From Byssochlamys sp. IMV 00236 (Eukaryota > Ascomycota > Eurotiomycetes > Eurotiales > Thermoascaceae): 64,000 bases of DNA. A program made the translations under genes and the position numbers. The stretch lies in the NCBI GenBank assembly GCA_001931875.2, contig MSJH02000812.1, forward strand, positions 496,001 to 560,000. Direction: 5' to 3'. Positions 12,386 through 23,307 of the stretch are shown here, piece by piece; within the stretch, counting starts at the first letter, position 1, and every line of letters begins with the position of its first letter. The notes under the pieces were generated by a model. That model did not search any database, was not told the DNA's origin, and saw only the letters and a list, made by a program, of their open reading frames with translations.

Positions 12386-14370
12386 GAGCCTCGTGTCGAT
12401 CTGCTGCGACGTGGAGGGAGGGCAGCCAGAGCCATACGCACCAAATGAACCACTTATTAGGGGTCTAGAGTGTATTATTTGTTTGAGACCAGCCCGAATG
12501 GGGTCAAGGTTGGCGCCGGTTGGCGGCACAGGGCATCCTCCAAGAGAAGCCAACCCCATTCAGATCATTTAACTATTCGCCATCTATCTATGTATTAAAT
12601 GATATCTGTAAACCTGTTGTCCTATGAGTGTGTTCACTTGCCTATCCGCGTTTGTTCTTTCTCCGGTGATGGTGATAAGGGTCAACTACGGCTGGCATCC
12701 GCCGTCATGCTGCCGTCACTCCTCGAAATCCGGATGAAGATCGAATACCAAGAGGTCGTCCATGACCAGAATCTGTTCTCTCGAACAACAGGGACGGCCT
12801 ACCCCAGTGCGCTTCCACGACAGGATCGGCCGTCTCCTAGCAAGGATAATGATGGCATACTCGAAACACCGCTGTCGAGTTCCCCTCTGCATGTTCTCCC
12901 GGGGAGTTATAGCAGATGTGGATGCGTGGGCCGCAGCCTCCCCTGGGCCCAGGCGTGCATTGGGATGCTTTTTGGATCATCTCGTGTCCGTCGGGGATTC
13001 CCCTGCGACGGCGGCTCTTCACTAACTCCAAAAGTGTGATAGACCGTCGCGTCTCCCCGTGGCCAAGCCTCGCGCGGCCCCCTTGGCGAGTTTCCAGAAG
13101 AATTTTCGAACCGAGATGGAAGCCTTCGAAAGCATCCACCGCCGGGGCCTGGAAGTAGCGCCAGCTGCATCTGACATGACGGTGCCGTCGACCGGGCGGT
13201 CCCTGGACAGGCCATCCTTGCACCATCGAGGCATCCTACTGAAACACGATCTCTTTATAGCATGAACGTAGCGGTAAAGGGGCTCTCTCGCTCTTCCCCT
13301 CTCTCTTAGCGTACGGCTTACCGTCGATTGGTTTTGGTCCTGTGGCAGAACAGCAATCCACATTCGATCGTGATATTTATCCCGCAGCCTTGGAGCAGCA
13401 TGGAGCCCCGTCAGAAGATGTTGACCTTGGAGAGCTCCAAGCACAGACAAACACTGCATCCAATTCATGACGCTGTTCCGTAAACTTAATTCCTTCATGC
13501 TGCAATAATGTTCGGACCGCAAGGTCGTCGTCCCCACCGGTCAGGCCCTATCACTCGACGATATCGGATATACAGTCAATGAGTCGCGGGCCTTGCTCCA
13601 TATCTCCTGGCACCATCCGATCTAGCTGGACTGATCGTCTCGGCCCTATGTCAACTATCATTGTTCGGGCGTGGATCGTGATCGTACGGTCTTACCCCTG
13701 TCACCTGGGCACTGACAGCCGTTGGAATGACCACGGCTAGCATAGACTAGCTGTTGCTGGGGGTAAAACATATTGCGTACGCCAAAGAGGCTGGTGAGAA
13801 CCATTTTACTGTGCAGTGTGAGGCTCACTTCCCTCCACCGCTGCATAAAGAGTTTCTATTCTATTCAAGTTCCAGACTTTTGTTTGTTGGTTTTTTGAGG
13901 GGCTCCATTGCCGCACGATTGCAGTTTATGAAACATCCAGAAGCATGCAAAAGAGAAGATGAATCGAAGATCTACGGAGTACAGTCAGGGCAGTGCAGGC
14001 ATCAACAATAGCACGGCCACTTGCACTGACTCGGGAAGGCATTTGGGGGGATTGATGACCCTTTTTTCTCGGGGGGGCGGCTGGGAAAGCCGTGGAGAAT
14101 ATCCACTGCGCCGGATCGACTCTTCTGATCCTGCACGATACTCTAGACTCGACTCTTTGTTGCTAAATTGCCAAAACGGAACATCACCAAAAATGTGGAC
14201 TTCGTGGTTCGGTCTACCGTTAAACTAGGGCATCGGCAATTCTGGAAAAGTAACTTACGTGGACCCCGGGATGCAATAGTAGTGAAAATGGAGGCCATGA
14301 ATATCAGCCACAAACAGACTGCCTACTCGACTCTAGCACCCGGATCGGTTCCTCTACCGTCCAAGGACAG

Positions 14371-14394
14371 ATGACATCAGAAGGTTGATGTCAT
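14371..14394. repeat. Perfect 9-bp inverted repeat
   Basis: ATGACATCA at 14371-14379 and its exact complement TGATGTCAT at 14386-14394 are separated by six bases. The half site TGACATCA resembles bZIP/CREB-type half sites, so a dimeric binding site is possible. No gene start lies nearby, so the role is unknown. Confidence 0.6.
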
Positions 14395-16680
14395 ACAAAT
14401 AACTCCCTATTTGTCTTCGGTACTGATTCTTGCAACTGGCCATCCTCCTGCGCCCTTCCTTGCGGATACACTGAACTCTTCAGGGACTCTCTGAGCGTCT
14501 CATACTGGAGTACGCGGCCGGATACAGTCGCTGCTGCTTCTCGACATCACCGCGCGAGTCCTCTTGGAGATCCACCAAGTCTGGTTAAGGCGACGTCTAT
14601 AAGCCTGGGACCCCTGTTCGGACCTCCAGCCGTCCTTATCAACATCATCCACCCGGCCCCGGGGGATTCGGTGTAGGGGGCAGCTGAAGTCCTGAGCTCT
14701 ACTGGTTCAAAGGACCAGAGGATAATCTCTCCGCGAGCGCTAAACAAGGTCCAAGGGCCTCCTTTCAACCTTGTTCTCTTCTTTTCGCAGGACGGTTAAA
14801 TTACTGCTCGAGCCGGCGTCGTTCCAGAATTTTCTGGAAGGCTTCCTATTGTTGACCGTCGAAGCTTCAGAAGCGGGTAACCCCTGTCTCATCAATGATG
14901 ACACGGTCCTCCGGTGGGCCTGCTCGTCCGTCGTCTTCCTGTTCCACTGCTAAGTGTGCTATACGGCTCAACGGACGGTGGTGGATCCCCGTTACGAGCG
15001 ACGGAGATGAAGGACGGCGAGTATCGTCACCGCCCACCTCAATTCTCCGTGTTGATGGCAGCATAGTTATGTCGAACAGCGAACGTCAGGCTCGTAAAGC
15101 ACGGAAGAGCCCCTCAATTTCCCTAGATGACTCGGTTAAACCTCCGTTCAAGAGGCCAGGCTCGAGTCGGCTCAATCACTCAGAAGCAAACGATCTACGC
15201 GCCTGGGCTTCTCCATCCCATGTTGACTTGATGCACACGGACGGGACCGTAAATCAAAGATCCACTAAGAAAATGGGCACGGAATCACGCCAAAAGTGCT
15301 TCTAGAAGGCCGCTAGAAACAAAAGGGGGTCCAGTGAACAACCGGTGAGAGAGGATGCAAGCGGCATTGCGGCATAACCCTGGAAGGAACCCGAAAGCGC
15401 AGTTGTAGGACTGCTGTGGCTTGGTCCTCTTTCTCGGGTACTCCTCATCCCCCAAGACGAGGAATGTAAGTGGTAATACCTACGGAGATGCGGTGTAGAT
15501 ACCGATCGCCTTTGCGCAGGCATCATGCAGCTTCGAAGCAAATCAGAAATCCATGTGCGCGTCAGGGGCACAGCCAAGGTCCTCGAGCGGCTTACTGAGC
15601 CAGAATCGACGTCCCCGGTGAGTTTCTTGAGGAGACCGGGCAAGAAACATCCTGATATCGTCTATCTAGATTCTAGAGATACATAACTCTTGGTGGTGTC
15701 CTCAGGCCCAGGCGCATAGCTGGGGATGATTGCATCTTCTATGGCATGTTCTCTATCATCAACTATCTAAATATACATAGTGGGGGAGGGTCAATCAGAC
15801 GGTCAGACCTCGTTATCGCCGTGCGGACAATAATGCGATCCGATTGTCATCTGTATCTCAACGCGCAGTACCACAGATCTACTTTTCTTTTTCCCCCATC
15901 TGCTCGCGAGCACCGATATCTTCCAGACCCCTTCCATATTGCCAAGTATCATAGCGCCTATGCCCCTGCCACCCGATCATCGAGCCCTAATACTTTTTTT
16001 CTCCGATGATCAAGTATCATTATTTACCTCAATTTTTCCCAAGCTCATTGCAGAACAAAGAAAACTGAGAAGAAACGCCCGAGGCCAGCCACCACGTGCG
16101 CCACGCATCTAAGAATGCCACGCGGCGCATGTAGGGGGAAGAAAAAAAGAGAAGAAGGGAGCTGCATAATGCTAAACCCCGACTCTGCATAATGACCATG
16201 TGTTAACTAGTTCTTTTGTCCCCTTAGCCGCATCATCGATCATGCAGAGTACTCGCATAGAATCCTAATATAGACAGCGATCTTGTTTCAACCTGTTATG
16301 ATTTGCTTTTTGTTTTGTTCATTCAACATTTTCCCATACTTGGGATCTTTACCATGCAGGAGTCGAACATTCGTTTGCATTGTTATTTTTCGTTTCTCTA
16401 ACTATGCTAGGTTGATCTTCAGCTTAACATCTAGACATCAACTGAGCTAATAATATTTCCCATCTCTCATCTAAAAATTCAGCCCTTCTTTGTCCGTAAG
16501 GGATCGCCATCGCGCTAACTTCTTCTCTTTACATTTATTTATTTATACTTCATCTCTAATACCCCTTCTTATAATAGACTAGAAAGTATACCCCGTATTC
16601 GTGGAGGATAAACCTATGTATAAATATAGTAAAGACCGGGGTTTTTCTCTTTTCATTGTTGTTTCCTCGGGTCCGGAAAA

Positions 16681-16703
16681 CTTTCTTTCTTTCTTTCTTT
16701 CTT
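16681..16703. repeat. (CTTT)n microsatellite
   Basis: Between five and six CTTT tetranucleotide units in AT-rich intergenic DNA. Confidence 0.9.
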
Positions 16704-17157
16704 ACTAATTAATGTAGTAGCTATTTCTGGAAAGTTGTGCTTTAGTTATAGTAGTTTTTTTGAACGGGGCGTTTCTTATAAGCTTTTTCTGCGGTTCGGT
16801 CCAGGAGGAAGGAGTAGTGGTGGGTTTCTGTTCTAAGGGTTGTTGGTTTGTCCAGTAGTGGTGTGGTATATTCATTGTTTCGCTGGCTGGTTGAGAAGAG
16901 GGAGTGGCAAGCATTGTAACTTGAAACTTAAACTGGATAGAGTTGTTTTATTATTGTTTCTGGTTATTCAAGAATTGGAATCTATATATTTGGTTCGGGA
17001 AGAAGTATTTACCGCTGCTTACTACAAAGATCATACCTTCCTTTCTGTCATCGTTTTCTATTGATTTATATATATATATTTTTCCAGATTATTTTCTCCG
17101 TGTCACTTTTGTTTCTTTCTATTGGCTTCAGGTCCCATCTCTTCTAGGAAAAAAAGA

Positions 17158-17180
17158 ATACACATACACATACACATACA
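17158..17180. repeat. (ACACAT)n short tandem repeat
   Basis: Between three and four copies of a hexamer ACACAT, 26 bases beyond the stop codon of the minus-strand COQ3 gene, so probably inside its 3' UTR. Confidence 0.8.
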
Positions 17181-17205
17181 GAATTGGTGGTATATTGATA
17201 TCACA

Positions 17206-18219
17206 TCATACACCCTTCCTCACAGCCCAGAAATAATTACCCCAGTATTCCGATCCAGGGACAAACTTCCACCCAATTCCAGGAATATATATCACACCAG
17301 CAGCCTTCCAGCGCATATCCTCTAGAGCCTCGCTGCCTGCTCTCTGTGCGGCGCCGTCCTTCGATCTCATCAGCGCCTCCTGAGCCCAGCTCTTGGCTTC
17401 GTCCACGTTGACGAACTTGTTCCATTCATGCGTGCCGGGGGGTACGACTCCAATGGGCCATGGCGCTTCTGCGATGGCTTTGCTGACGAGGAACGAGGTG
17501 CAGGTGCGCGCGATGGTTGATCCGACCAGCCATCCGCCGGGACGGACGAGACGGAGACAGCTCGTCAGGAAGGCTAGTGGGTTGTCGACGTGCTCGAGCA
17601 CTTCGAAGAGCGTGACCATGTCGAAGCCCTCGCGGGCATCGGGTGTCTCGGAGAGAGCCTCGACGGTCGTGTTCTCGTATCGGAAGCGGCCGCTTTGTAG
17701 GTGGGCGTGGAGAGCTGGGTCGATGCGAGCGTGATCGCGCGCGATCCGGATCAGGGTCGTGGAGGGGTCAATGGCAAGGAGGGAGGTCGCGTGTGTGATT
17801 GGAGATAGTGGTTGTGCTCGTTCGGGAAGAGGGATTGTTCGTGCTAGAGATTCGGCGAAGATGCCCCCGCCGCAACCGATGTCGAGGTATTGCAAGCCAG
17901 GTGCTGTAGTAGAGCTACTTGCTCCATCATCTAAAGCTGTGTTGTTCTGTAAATGGCGAGGAGGAGCATCAGCTAAGCAGGATGCGATAAAGTCATGTCG
18001 TAGCGGGTTCATCAGGTGGAGAGGCCGAGATGGGCCTACGGGATCCCACCAGCTGCTGGCGAGGGCGGAGAAGTGTGAGAGTTCATCTGCCGAGACAGAT
18101 GAGGAGGAGTGGTTTCGGATGAAGGATCGAGCGGTCTTGGAAGGGTTATAGGTGTTGCGGAGGAGGGAGGAGAGCTGTCTTGTAGCCGCCATGGGCCGTA
18201 GGCATGAAGTGGACGCCAT
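17206..18219 (-). CDS. COQ3: Ubiquinone biosynthesis O-methyltransferase, mitochondrial
   Basis: An intronless 337-residue protein starting at the ATG at 18219 (G at +4). The first 45 residues are rich in Arg, Ser and Thr with almost no acidic residues, a typical mitochondrial presequence. The SAM-dependent methyltransferase fold follows: the family opening FSALASSWWDPVGPSRPLH, motif I LQYLDIGCGGGIFAESLA, an acidic motif II (LLAIDPS), then FDMVTLFEVLEHVDNP and LRLVRPGGWLVGSTIART. COQ3 performs both O-methylations of coenzyme Q synthesis in the matrix-side CoQ synthome, using S-adenosylmethionine. Length and motif order match the family (yeast about 310 residues). The C-terminal HEWNKFVNVDE stretch is also typical. 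Confidence is high. Confidence 0.95.
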   Translation of the reverse strand: MASTSCLRPMAATRQLSSLLRNTYNPSKTARSFIRNHSSSSVSADELSHFSALASSWWDPVGPSRPLHLMNPLRHDFIASCLADAPPRHLQNNTALDDGASSSTTAPGLQYLDIGCGGGIFAESLARTIPLPERAQPLSPITHATSLLAIDPSTTLIRIARDHARIDPALHAHLQSGRFRYENTTVEALSETPDAREGFDMVTLFEVLEHVDNPLAFLTSCLRLVRPGGWLVGSTIARTCTSFLVSKAIAEAPWPIGVVPPGTHEWNKFVNVDEAKSWAQEALMRSKDGAAQRAGSEALEDMRWKAAGVIYIPGIGWKFVPGSEYWGNYFWAVRKGV

Positions 18220-19109
18220 GGGAGCGCCGTGATATCCTCAAAGGAAGGCTGCGACTGGGACCGTATCGCGAAAGGTCGATTCAATGAGATTGACGAGTAT
18301 GCCTCTCTCAAGGATCTTTTATTTCGCAATCAAGAATCTGCTCATCATCCATCATCGATCAGTATGCTTTCTGGTCCCGGGATCGACACCATCATCAGCT
18401 ATGCACCTACATACCTACAGCAAAATAAAACCCCTTGTTGCGATTATCATGATGATTAGTATAAAGCAAAAGCACTACTTGGCCATTGGCGCAATAACCA
18501 ATTAGTTAGGCAAAGTTTAGGCTGGTGAATGATGAAATCAAGCTCGTCGAAGCTCCGGCGGCGGCCAAAAGTTGGGGAGCTTTCGGGATGTCGAGAACAA
18601 ACACGCCAAGAAGTCGACTACATACCTGTACAGTACATACGAACCAGATCAACGATTTTCAAGAAAGAACTAACACTATAATGCGAAGAGTCCCAATCTC
18701 TGCGCATCTGATTATCTATCAGCTACAGCTGCTGGTGAATATTGGTGGTATCTATACTGTTAAGTACAGCAGTCAATCGAGGAACCCCCGCATATCCTAT
18801 CCTAAGTATCCTATCGACCAAGGAGTAATTTGGTAGGCGTAGTAAGACTCTGATGGCTTTCTGCCAGTCGACCAAAAAGGAGAACTCCTTGTTGGTCTGC
18901 CTGGGTCTCTAACAGACTCCAAGGACGATGTGCAAGTACAACCCGAGAACACATGCGCAAAGTCGTGTGCGTGTGCTGCTGTCAAGGATAGATAGCATCA
19001 TCGAAATCCACAATGGTACCCCTGGCTGAATGGTAGGCGCATGTACGAGTCTCGATCTAGAAACCGCTTCCATCGCTTTCCTCATAAGCTCCACATCCTC
19101 GTCCTCCCT
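18220..19109. other. Intergenic region between COQ3 promoter and HNH gene 3' end
   Basis: About 0.9 kb. The side next to 18219 should hold the COQ3 promoter. The side next to 19110 should hold the 3' UTR of the HNH-type gene. No open frame of note. Confidence 0.6.
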
Positions 19110-20467
19110 TTACGATGTGCTCTTCATTATAGCCTCTCTCAGTTGTACTGAGAGCATGATATTGATATCATCGTCGTGGTCGTCTTCCATGTCAGCACTC
19201 TTGAATGTCGTGTCCTCAAGGAGGGATGGCGGCAGTTCACAACAACCACAGATGTTCCTGGCGAGAGAGATGAGAGTAGAATATCGCAGGTACGGCCCAG
19301 GGCTTGCCCAAAAGCGAGCTCTATCCTCGACCTTTTCTATGAATGATGTGTTGCCTGAGTTCTTTGCATGCAGGTATGTAACGATGAATCTGAAGCACAA
19401 GAAGCGCCTTGATGGGCGGTTCGAGGTAAGGAATGTAAGCTCCTTCCCATCAAGATCCTGTAGCCGGTATCAGCAATGTTGCCATAAAAAAAATAGTAAA
19501 ATGTCAATGTAATGAGCTTACCTCCCATCTTATGAGAGTATCACCTTTCACAAGGCAGACAAGCTTCTTACGAGAGTTATCCACCAGAATACACTTCCAT
19601 CTCGTACCTTCCCCGGAGTTGTCTTCTGGCACAGGTACTATCGCGATACTTCCATCATCCAGACCAGCCTCGATCCTGCCATGTAGGGATATACCTGGAA
19701 CCATTTAGTATCTTGGAATATAACACAAGTATTGAGAGAGTAAGCAAGAGCGTACCGCTGCGCGGGTCAAATCGGACCAGTTCTTTTGTTCCAAAGAGAT
19801 ATCCGATCTCTTCCCCAGCCAAAGACTTGGGTACAAGATATGCAGCCTTTACGCATCCTGAATCTTCCCAGCCGGTGAGATGGCAGTATGCCGCAAATTC
19901 TTCCCTTTTACCGTTATGGTCTTGGACTTGAACGGCTGAGTAAAATTCGAGAACGTCCCGTCTGAAATCGCTCCGATTAAACTTGGCCTTCTTCTGCTTT
20001 GATAAGGCTCTCATCACGCGAGGAACAATAGCGTTGGCATACGCTCTCTCGAGAAAGTCCTGGTCAGGTCCAACATCATCTTTTCGACGTTTCCCCCGGA
20101 GCTTATCCTCGAGATCGTCCTGCAGGATGTTCCTCTGGCGCTTTATTAACTGAAGGTCCCCATAGGCTAGCTTCATATCGTCCAGGACCGAATGTAGCTC
20201 AGTTTTATAATCAGCGTCGTCGATCGTGTGAGCAGCTCTTACCTCATGCAGACCGTCTTTATAGGCCCGCAAGTAGTCTATTTCTAGCTGGTAAGACTCT
20301 GTCTTATCCTCCAGGAATTCAGACACTGTCGAGGACGCCGCGGATAGGCGAGAGAAGGCAGGGGTCTGACTGAAATTGAAATCTCGCTGCTTGCTTCGAA
20401 GCGTCTTTTGGCGGTCCTCTGACATCAGAGAGGAGTATCTCTCTGGAATCGAGGGTCTCCGTGACAT
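19110..20467 (-). CDS. Fungal HNH_2-type domain protein, core His replaced by Tyr
   Basis: Exons 20467-19756, 19694-19522 and 19457-19110, with GT-AG introns of 61 and 64 bp, give 410 residues. The first 45 residues are polar (MSRRPSIPERYSSLM); residues about 50-125 look coiled-coil (SYQLEIDYLRAYKDGLHE, IKRQRNILQDDLEDKLRGKRR). The domain at about 180-290 has the layout of fungal HNH_2 proteins: CHLTGWEDSGCVKAAYLVPK, GYLFGTKELVRFDPRSG, ISLHGRIEAGLDDGSIAIVP, then RWKCILVD. Relatives, as I recall them, read AAH(L/I)VPK where this one has AAYLVPK (Tyr210, codon TAT at 19838-19840), and DPRNG where this has DPRSG. The nuclease may therefore be inactive. The tail is acidic (MEDDHDDD). Function of this family in fungi is unknown. 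A decayed copy lies at 55068-56715. Family call is good; activity is inference. Confidence 0.8.
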
Positions 20468-21924
20468 AGTGGATAGATAATTAGAAGATAGAAGTCAGCT
20501 GAAAGTGATAGATTCGACGTCTCTTTCTGTAGTCAAAGAGGAGTTATCTTCTGCAGAGATAGAGCGCGTAGACGATAAGAAGGTGTTTGACCACGGGGTT
20601 GTTTCTGGCACCTTTTACCAAGCTCGAGGTAATGATAGAATGGGAGAGACAAGAATATGAGTGAATGTCAAATCCGTACGCGAGTGAGGATGAGGTGGAA
20701 ACGATCAAGAGATGCTCAATAGTCGCCTGCAAAGGACCGGAGATCACAGTAGGAAAGGCAGGAAGAAAGAGATGATCACAGAGGCAGATGGCTTTCAGTG
20801 CCTTGTGAGGGACAAGGACAACACTATCCTCGATATACCAGGAAGTTTGAAGAGGATGGGAGAAGGGGGCAGGATGGCTGAGAATGATGGACGAGATGAA
20901 AACAGAAGAGATACGACGATGTGATGATTTCAAAGTTGCTCTGTCACGATTGATTGATAGAGGGTTGGGAAAGATGACAAGGAAGAAATGAGCTGGTACA
21001 AATAATAAAGCAGGCAACTATGTCGGCGTACAAAGCGAACGCCAGGTGATCTGTCAATTTGCGGCAGGTTCTTTGAATCCTGATCATAGGATAGAACCTA
21101 CTGGATTATTTGATTGCTAGATCCTTTGTATACTTATAGAGAGATAAAATACGGGTTCAAATCCCCCCAAGAACTAGAAGCAAGCAAGAAATTCAAGGTA
21201 TCCAGGTCAGGCTTTGCTTCCGTGCCAGTCAATATCCGACAGAAATAATAAAGCAGGCAACTAAGCCTTCGGTACTATACCAGACTGGGACATTGTTGAC
21301 AACGGGCTTCCAAGGCTGCCGCATATCTGGCATTCACCATTTTCTCTTGAAGGGAATACATTAGAAGTGCAGCCTAGATCTGAATAGTTCGCGGAGTTTT
21401 CAAGATGCTTGGTTGAGGAACTATGTAGGGTGCTTGGTTAACGTGTTCTATCCTTAAGTAGATCAAATCTTCGTGTGGATTATGTACTACTTTTCTGGAT
21501 ATACAATGTTGATTTGATTTGAATAATAATAAATCGCATCTGATTGGCAACAACAGCGTCCTGGTTCATGCCAAGTTAATTATTTTAAGCGGTTCGATAG
21601 GTCTGGATAGCAAGATATAAGACCTTGGCGGACAGTCATTCTTAGGCGCCCTGCAGGGCCTAAACTAAACCTCAACAGGTCCCCGACGACGACGGGATAC
21701 TGTGATTATAAAAGTCCGCGTAGGACCGCCCAAACATAAGCACTTGAAAGTACGGACTCAACTAGACATAGATCGACTGGCAGTATCATCAGCTCTTCTC
21801 AAGACTATCTACCTAGACTGCCTGTTTTCCGACCTACTGTGAAGAGCCCACTTCTACCGATTTCATCAACCAGATCCCATTTTGATCCGTACGCATCTCA
21901 CATCGAGCGGCGACAAGTGGAATC
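20468..21924. other. Divergent promoter region between HNH gene and acyltransferase
   Basis: About 1.45 kb between two divergently oriented genes. The first 60 bases are conserved in the HNH-gene relic near 56650-56715, so they probably belong to the HNH 5' leader. It includes a 21-bp direct repeat pair listed separately. No credible gene. Confidence 0.6.
21000..21263. repeat. Perfect 21-bp direct repeats flanking 222 bp
   Basis: Identical 21-mers (starting AAATAATAAAG and ending GGCAACTA) lie at 21000-21020 and 21243-21263. The 222 bp between them contains GGGTTCAAATCCCC near 21162-21176, which resembles the B-box/T-arm of tRNA genes. A 6-bp complementarity (GTTCTT near 21069, AAGAAC near 21177) also occurs. 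A short retroelement (SINE-like) with a target-site duplication, or a local duplication, are both possible; neither is proven. Confidence 0.7.
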
Positions 21925-23307
21925 ATGGACGAGATCAGGAAATACGAGTTGTCTGATTTGGACAAAACGGGCATCAAGAAGAGGGTGCAACTCGTCATAT
22001 TCTATGAGCTCCAGCCCACCGTGGATCTCGACAAATTGATATCCTCCGTGAGGGAAGGGGTGAATAACGCAACACGCCGATTACCATTCATGGCCGGGAA
22101 TTTCAAGTTCGATAATACCGGCAGACCCTATATCGAAACACTTCCAGGAAGTGAGGTGGAAGTTTCCATCCGTCGGTTCGATTCCACGGAGCACCGGTCT
22201 TTATCTGCTTTGGCAAACCGTTCATACTCTCCCAACGATGTGCCTTTTGTCCAGTTTCTACCTGACGAGCCACCGGCTAAGAAACCGGTCCTTCTATCTG
22301 ACGAGCCAGCGCCTAAGGAACCGGTCTGCGCCCTCCAAGTAAACCTCATCGAGGGTGGGTTGGTTCTGGGATTCCGAATGAACCATGCGGCTGGGGATTG
22401 GGCGTCTATCGATACATTCCTGTCTCTTGTCTGTCAAAGCAGTAAGGCATACCAGGAAGGCCTGAAGATGCCCACCTACACACCGAATCTCAATAGAACT
22501 CCATTCAATGCCCCAGCAGCTGATCCGGCCATTTCGAGGCAAGACCATCTGGAACGCCTCCGCATCTTTCATGTTATGAACAAGAGTCAAATCAAACCAA
22601 AGCAGCTGCCAATATGTCGATATAGCATCTACACTATATCCGAACCGACTATCCAACAGCTCAAAGAGCAATGCACCCCGCATCTGAGCGAGGTCGACTA
22701 CATCAGCTCATATGACTGCATCTCGGCCCTCGTGTGGAAATCGCTCACGCGTATCCGCCTCCAAATTCACACGGAGAAATCGACCTCTCCATCCCATTTC
22801 GTCCACCCCATCGATGTCCGTTCGCGAGACCCAGAGAACAAAACATCCAAACAATACTTTGGCAACGCCGTTATTGGAACTCAAGCTGGTCCTCTTACTG
22901 CCGAAGGCTTAGCATCGCACGGAGACCGCAGTCTTACAGCTGCTGCTACTGAGATTCGTAAATCCGTCAACTCCGTCAATTTGTCCACAATTAGCCATAT
23001 GACCGCCCTCAATGCGTCCCTCGCTCATTGGGAGATACTCGGTTTAACTTCAGATTTTGATGATATGGACATATTCATGAATTCCTGGTACTCAGGAAGC
23101 GCGGAAAAGTACGATATTGGGGCTGGTTCGGTCCCTGTTGCCTGTCGGCCGGCTGATGGTATGCCGGGATCTTGCGTTGTGATTTTGCCGAATTTTTCAC
23201 GAGGAGAGACGAAGGTCTTTGAGGTTCTTGTAAATGTGACGGTTGAAGAGGACGAGTTGTTAAGGAAAGATGAGGAATTCTTGAAGTATTTCGAGCCTCT
23301 TGCGTGA
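21925..23307 (+). CDS. BAHD-like fungal acyltransferase (transferase family)
   Basis: A 460-residue intronless protein starting MDEIRKYELSDLDKTGIKKR at the ATG at 21925. It has the layout of fungal transferase-family (PF02458-like) enzymes, which move acyl groups from CoA to alcohols or amines of secondary metabolites. The catalytic HxxxD motif is MNHAAGDW at about residues 152-159 (RMNHAAGDWASIDTFL), and VQLVIFYELQP near the start is the usual first strand. The C-terminal DFGWG-like structural motif is degenerate (YDIGAGSVPVACRP). The protein is cytosolic with no signal peptide. A 12-residue near-repeat (DEPPAKKPVLLS / DEPAPKEPVCAL) interrupts the N-terminal domain. There is no neighbouring PKS, NRPS or terpene gene, so no biosynthetic cluster is evident. 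The substrate is unknown. Confidence 0.88.
   Translation: MDEIRKYELSDLDKTGIKKRVQLVIFYELQPTVDLDKLISSVREGVNNATRRLPFMAGNFKFDNTGRPYIETLPGSEVEVSIRRFDSTEHRSLSALANRSYSPNDVPFVQFLPDEPPAKKPVLLSDEPAPKEPVCALQVNLIEGGLVLGFRMNHAAGDWASIDTFLSLVCQSSKAYQEGLKMPTYTPNLNRTPFNAPAADPAISRQDHLERLRIFHVMNKSQIKPKQLPICRYSIYTISEPTIQQLKEQCTPHLSEVDYISSYDCISALVWKSLTRIRLQIHTEKSTSPSHFVHPIDVRSRDPENKTSKQYFGNAVIGTQAGPLTAEGLASHGDRSLTAAATEIRKSVNSVNLSTISHMTALNASLAHWEILGLTSDFDDMDIFMNSWYSGSAEKYDIGAGSVPVACRPADGMPGSCVVILPNFSRGETKVFEVLVNVTVEEDELLRKDEEFLKYFEPLA
22262..22326 (+). repeat. Intragenic 36-bp near-tandem duplication
   Basis: CTGACGAGCCA at 22262 recurs 36 bases later at 22298. Each copy is followed by similar sequence ending CCGGTC. 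The duplication is in frame and adds 12 residues to a Pro/Glu-rich loop of the acyltransferase. Confidence 0.8.

Larger units (their letters stand above)
11831..15700. other. Gene-poor stretch with unidentified open-frame scraps
   Basis: Nearly 4 kb without a gene I can defend. Several short stretches look protein-like but are interrupted. One is minus 12120-11839, open for about 95 codons and containing YPLTDSPKGTGKATLWS and ending VDVERWTV. Another is plus about 13525-13620, containing VVVPTGQALSLDDIGYT. None joins into a gene with convincing splice sites, and I recognise no family. These may be remains of decayed genes or chance open frames. Confidence 0.4.
15701..17205. other. AT-rich intergenic region, 3' side of COQ3
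   Basis: AT-rich sequence with simple repeats and no credible gene. The part next to 17206 should contain the 3' UTR and poly(A) region of the minus-strand COQ3 gene. Confidence 0.6.

Noticed and set aside
12099..12572. Open frames with poly Cys-Val or His-Thr runs
   Set aside because: They are translations of the CA microsatellite at 12354-12383.
12599..13537. Overlapping frames of 80-170 codons on both strands
   Set aside because: GC-rich sequence open in several frames at once; no frame shows a motif or a plausible exon structure.
21069..21182. Possible tRNA gene (T-arm-like GGGTTCAAATCCCC with GTTCTT/AAGAAC pairing)
   Set aside because: The D-arm lacks the usual invariant bases, no convincing anticodon arm forms, and the span of about 107-114 bases is too long without a clear intron. 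I kept only the direct-repeat observation.
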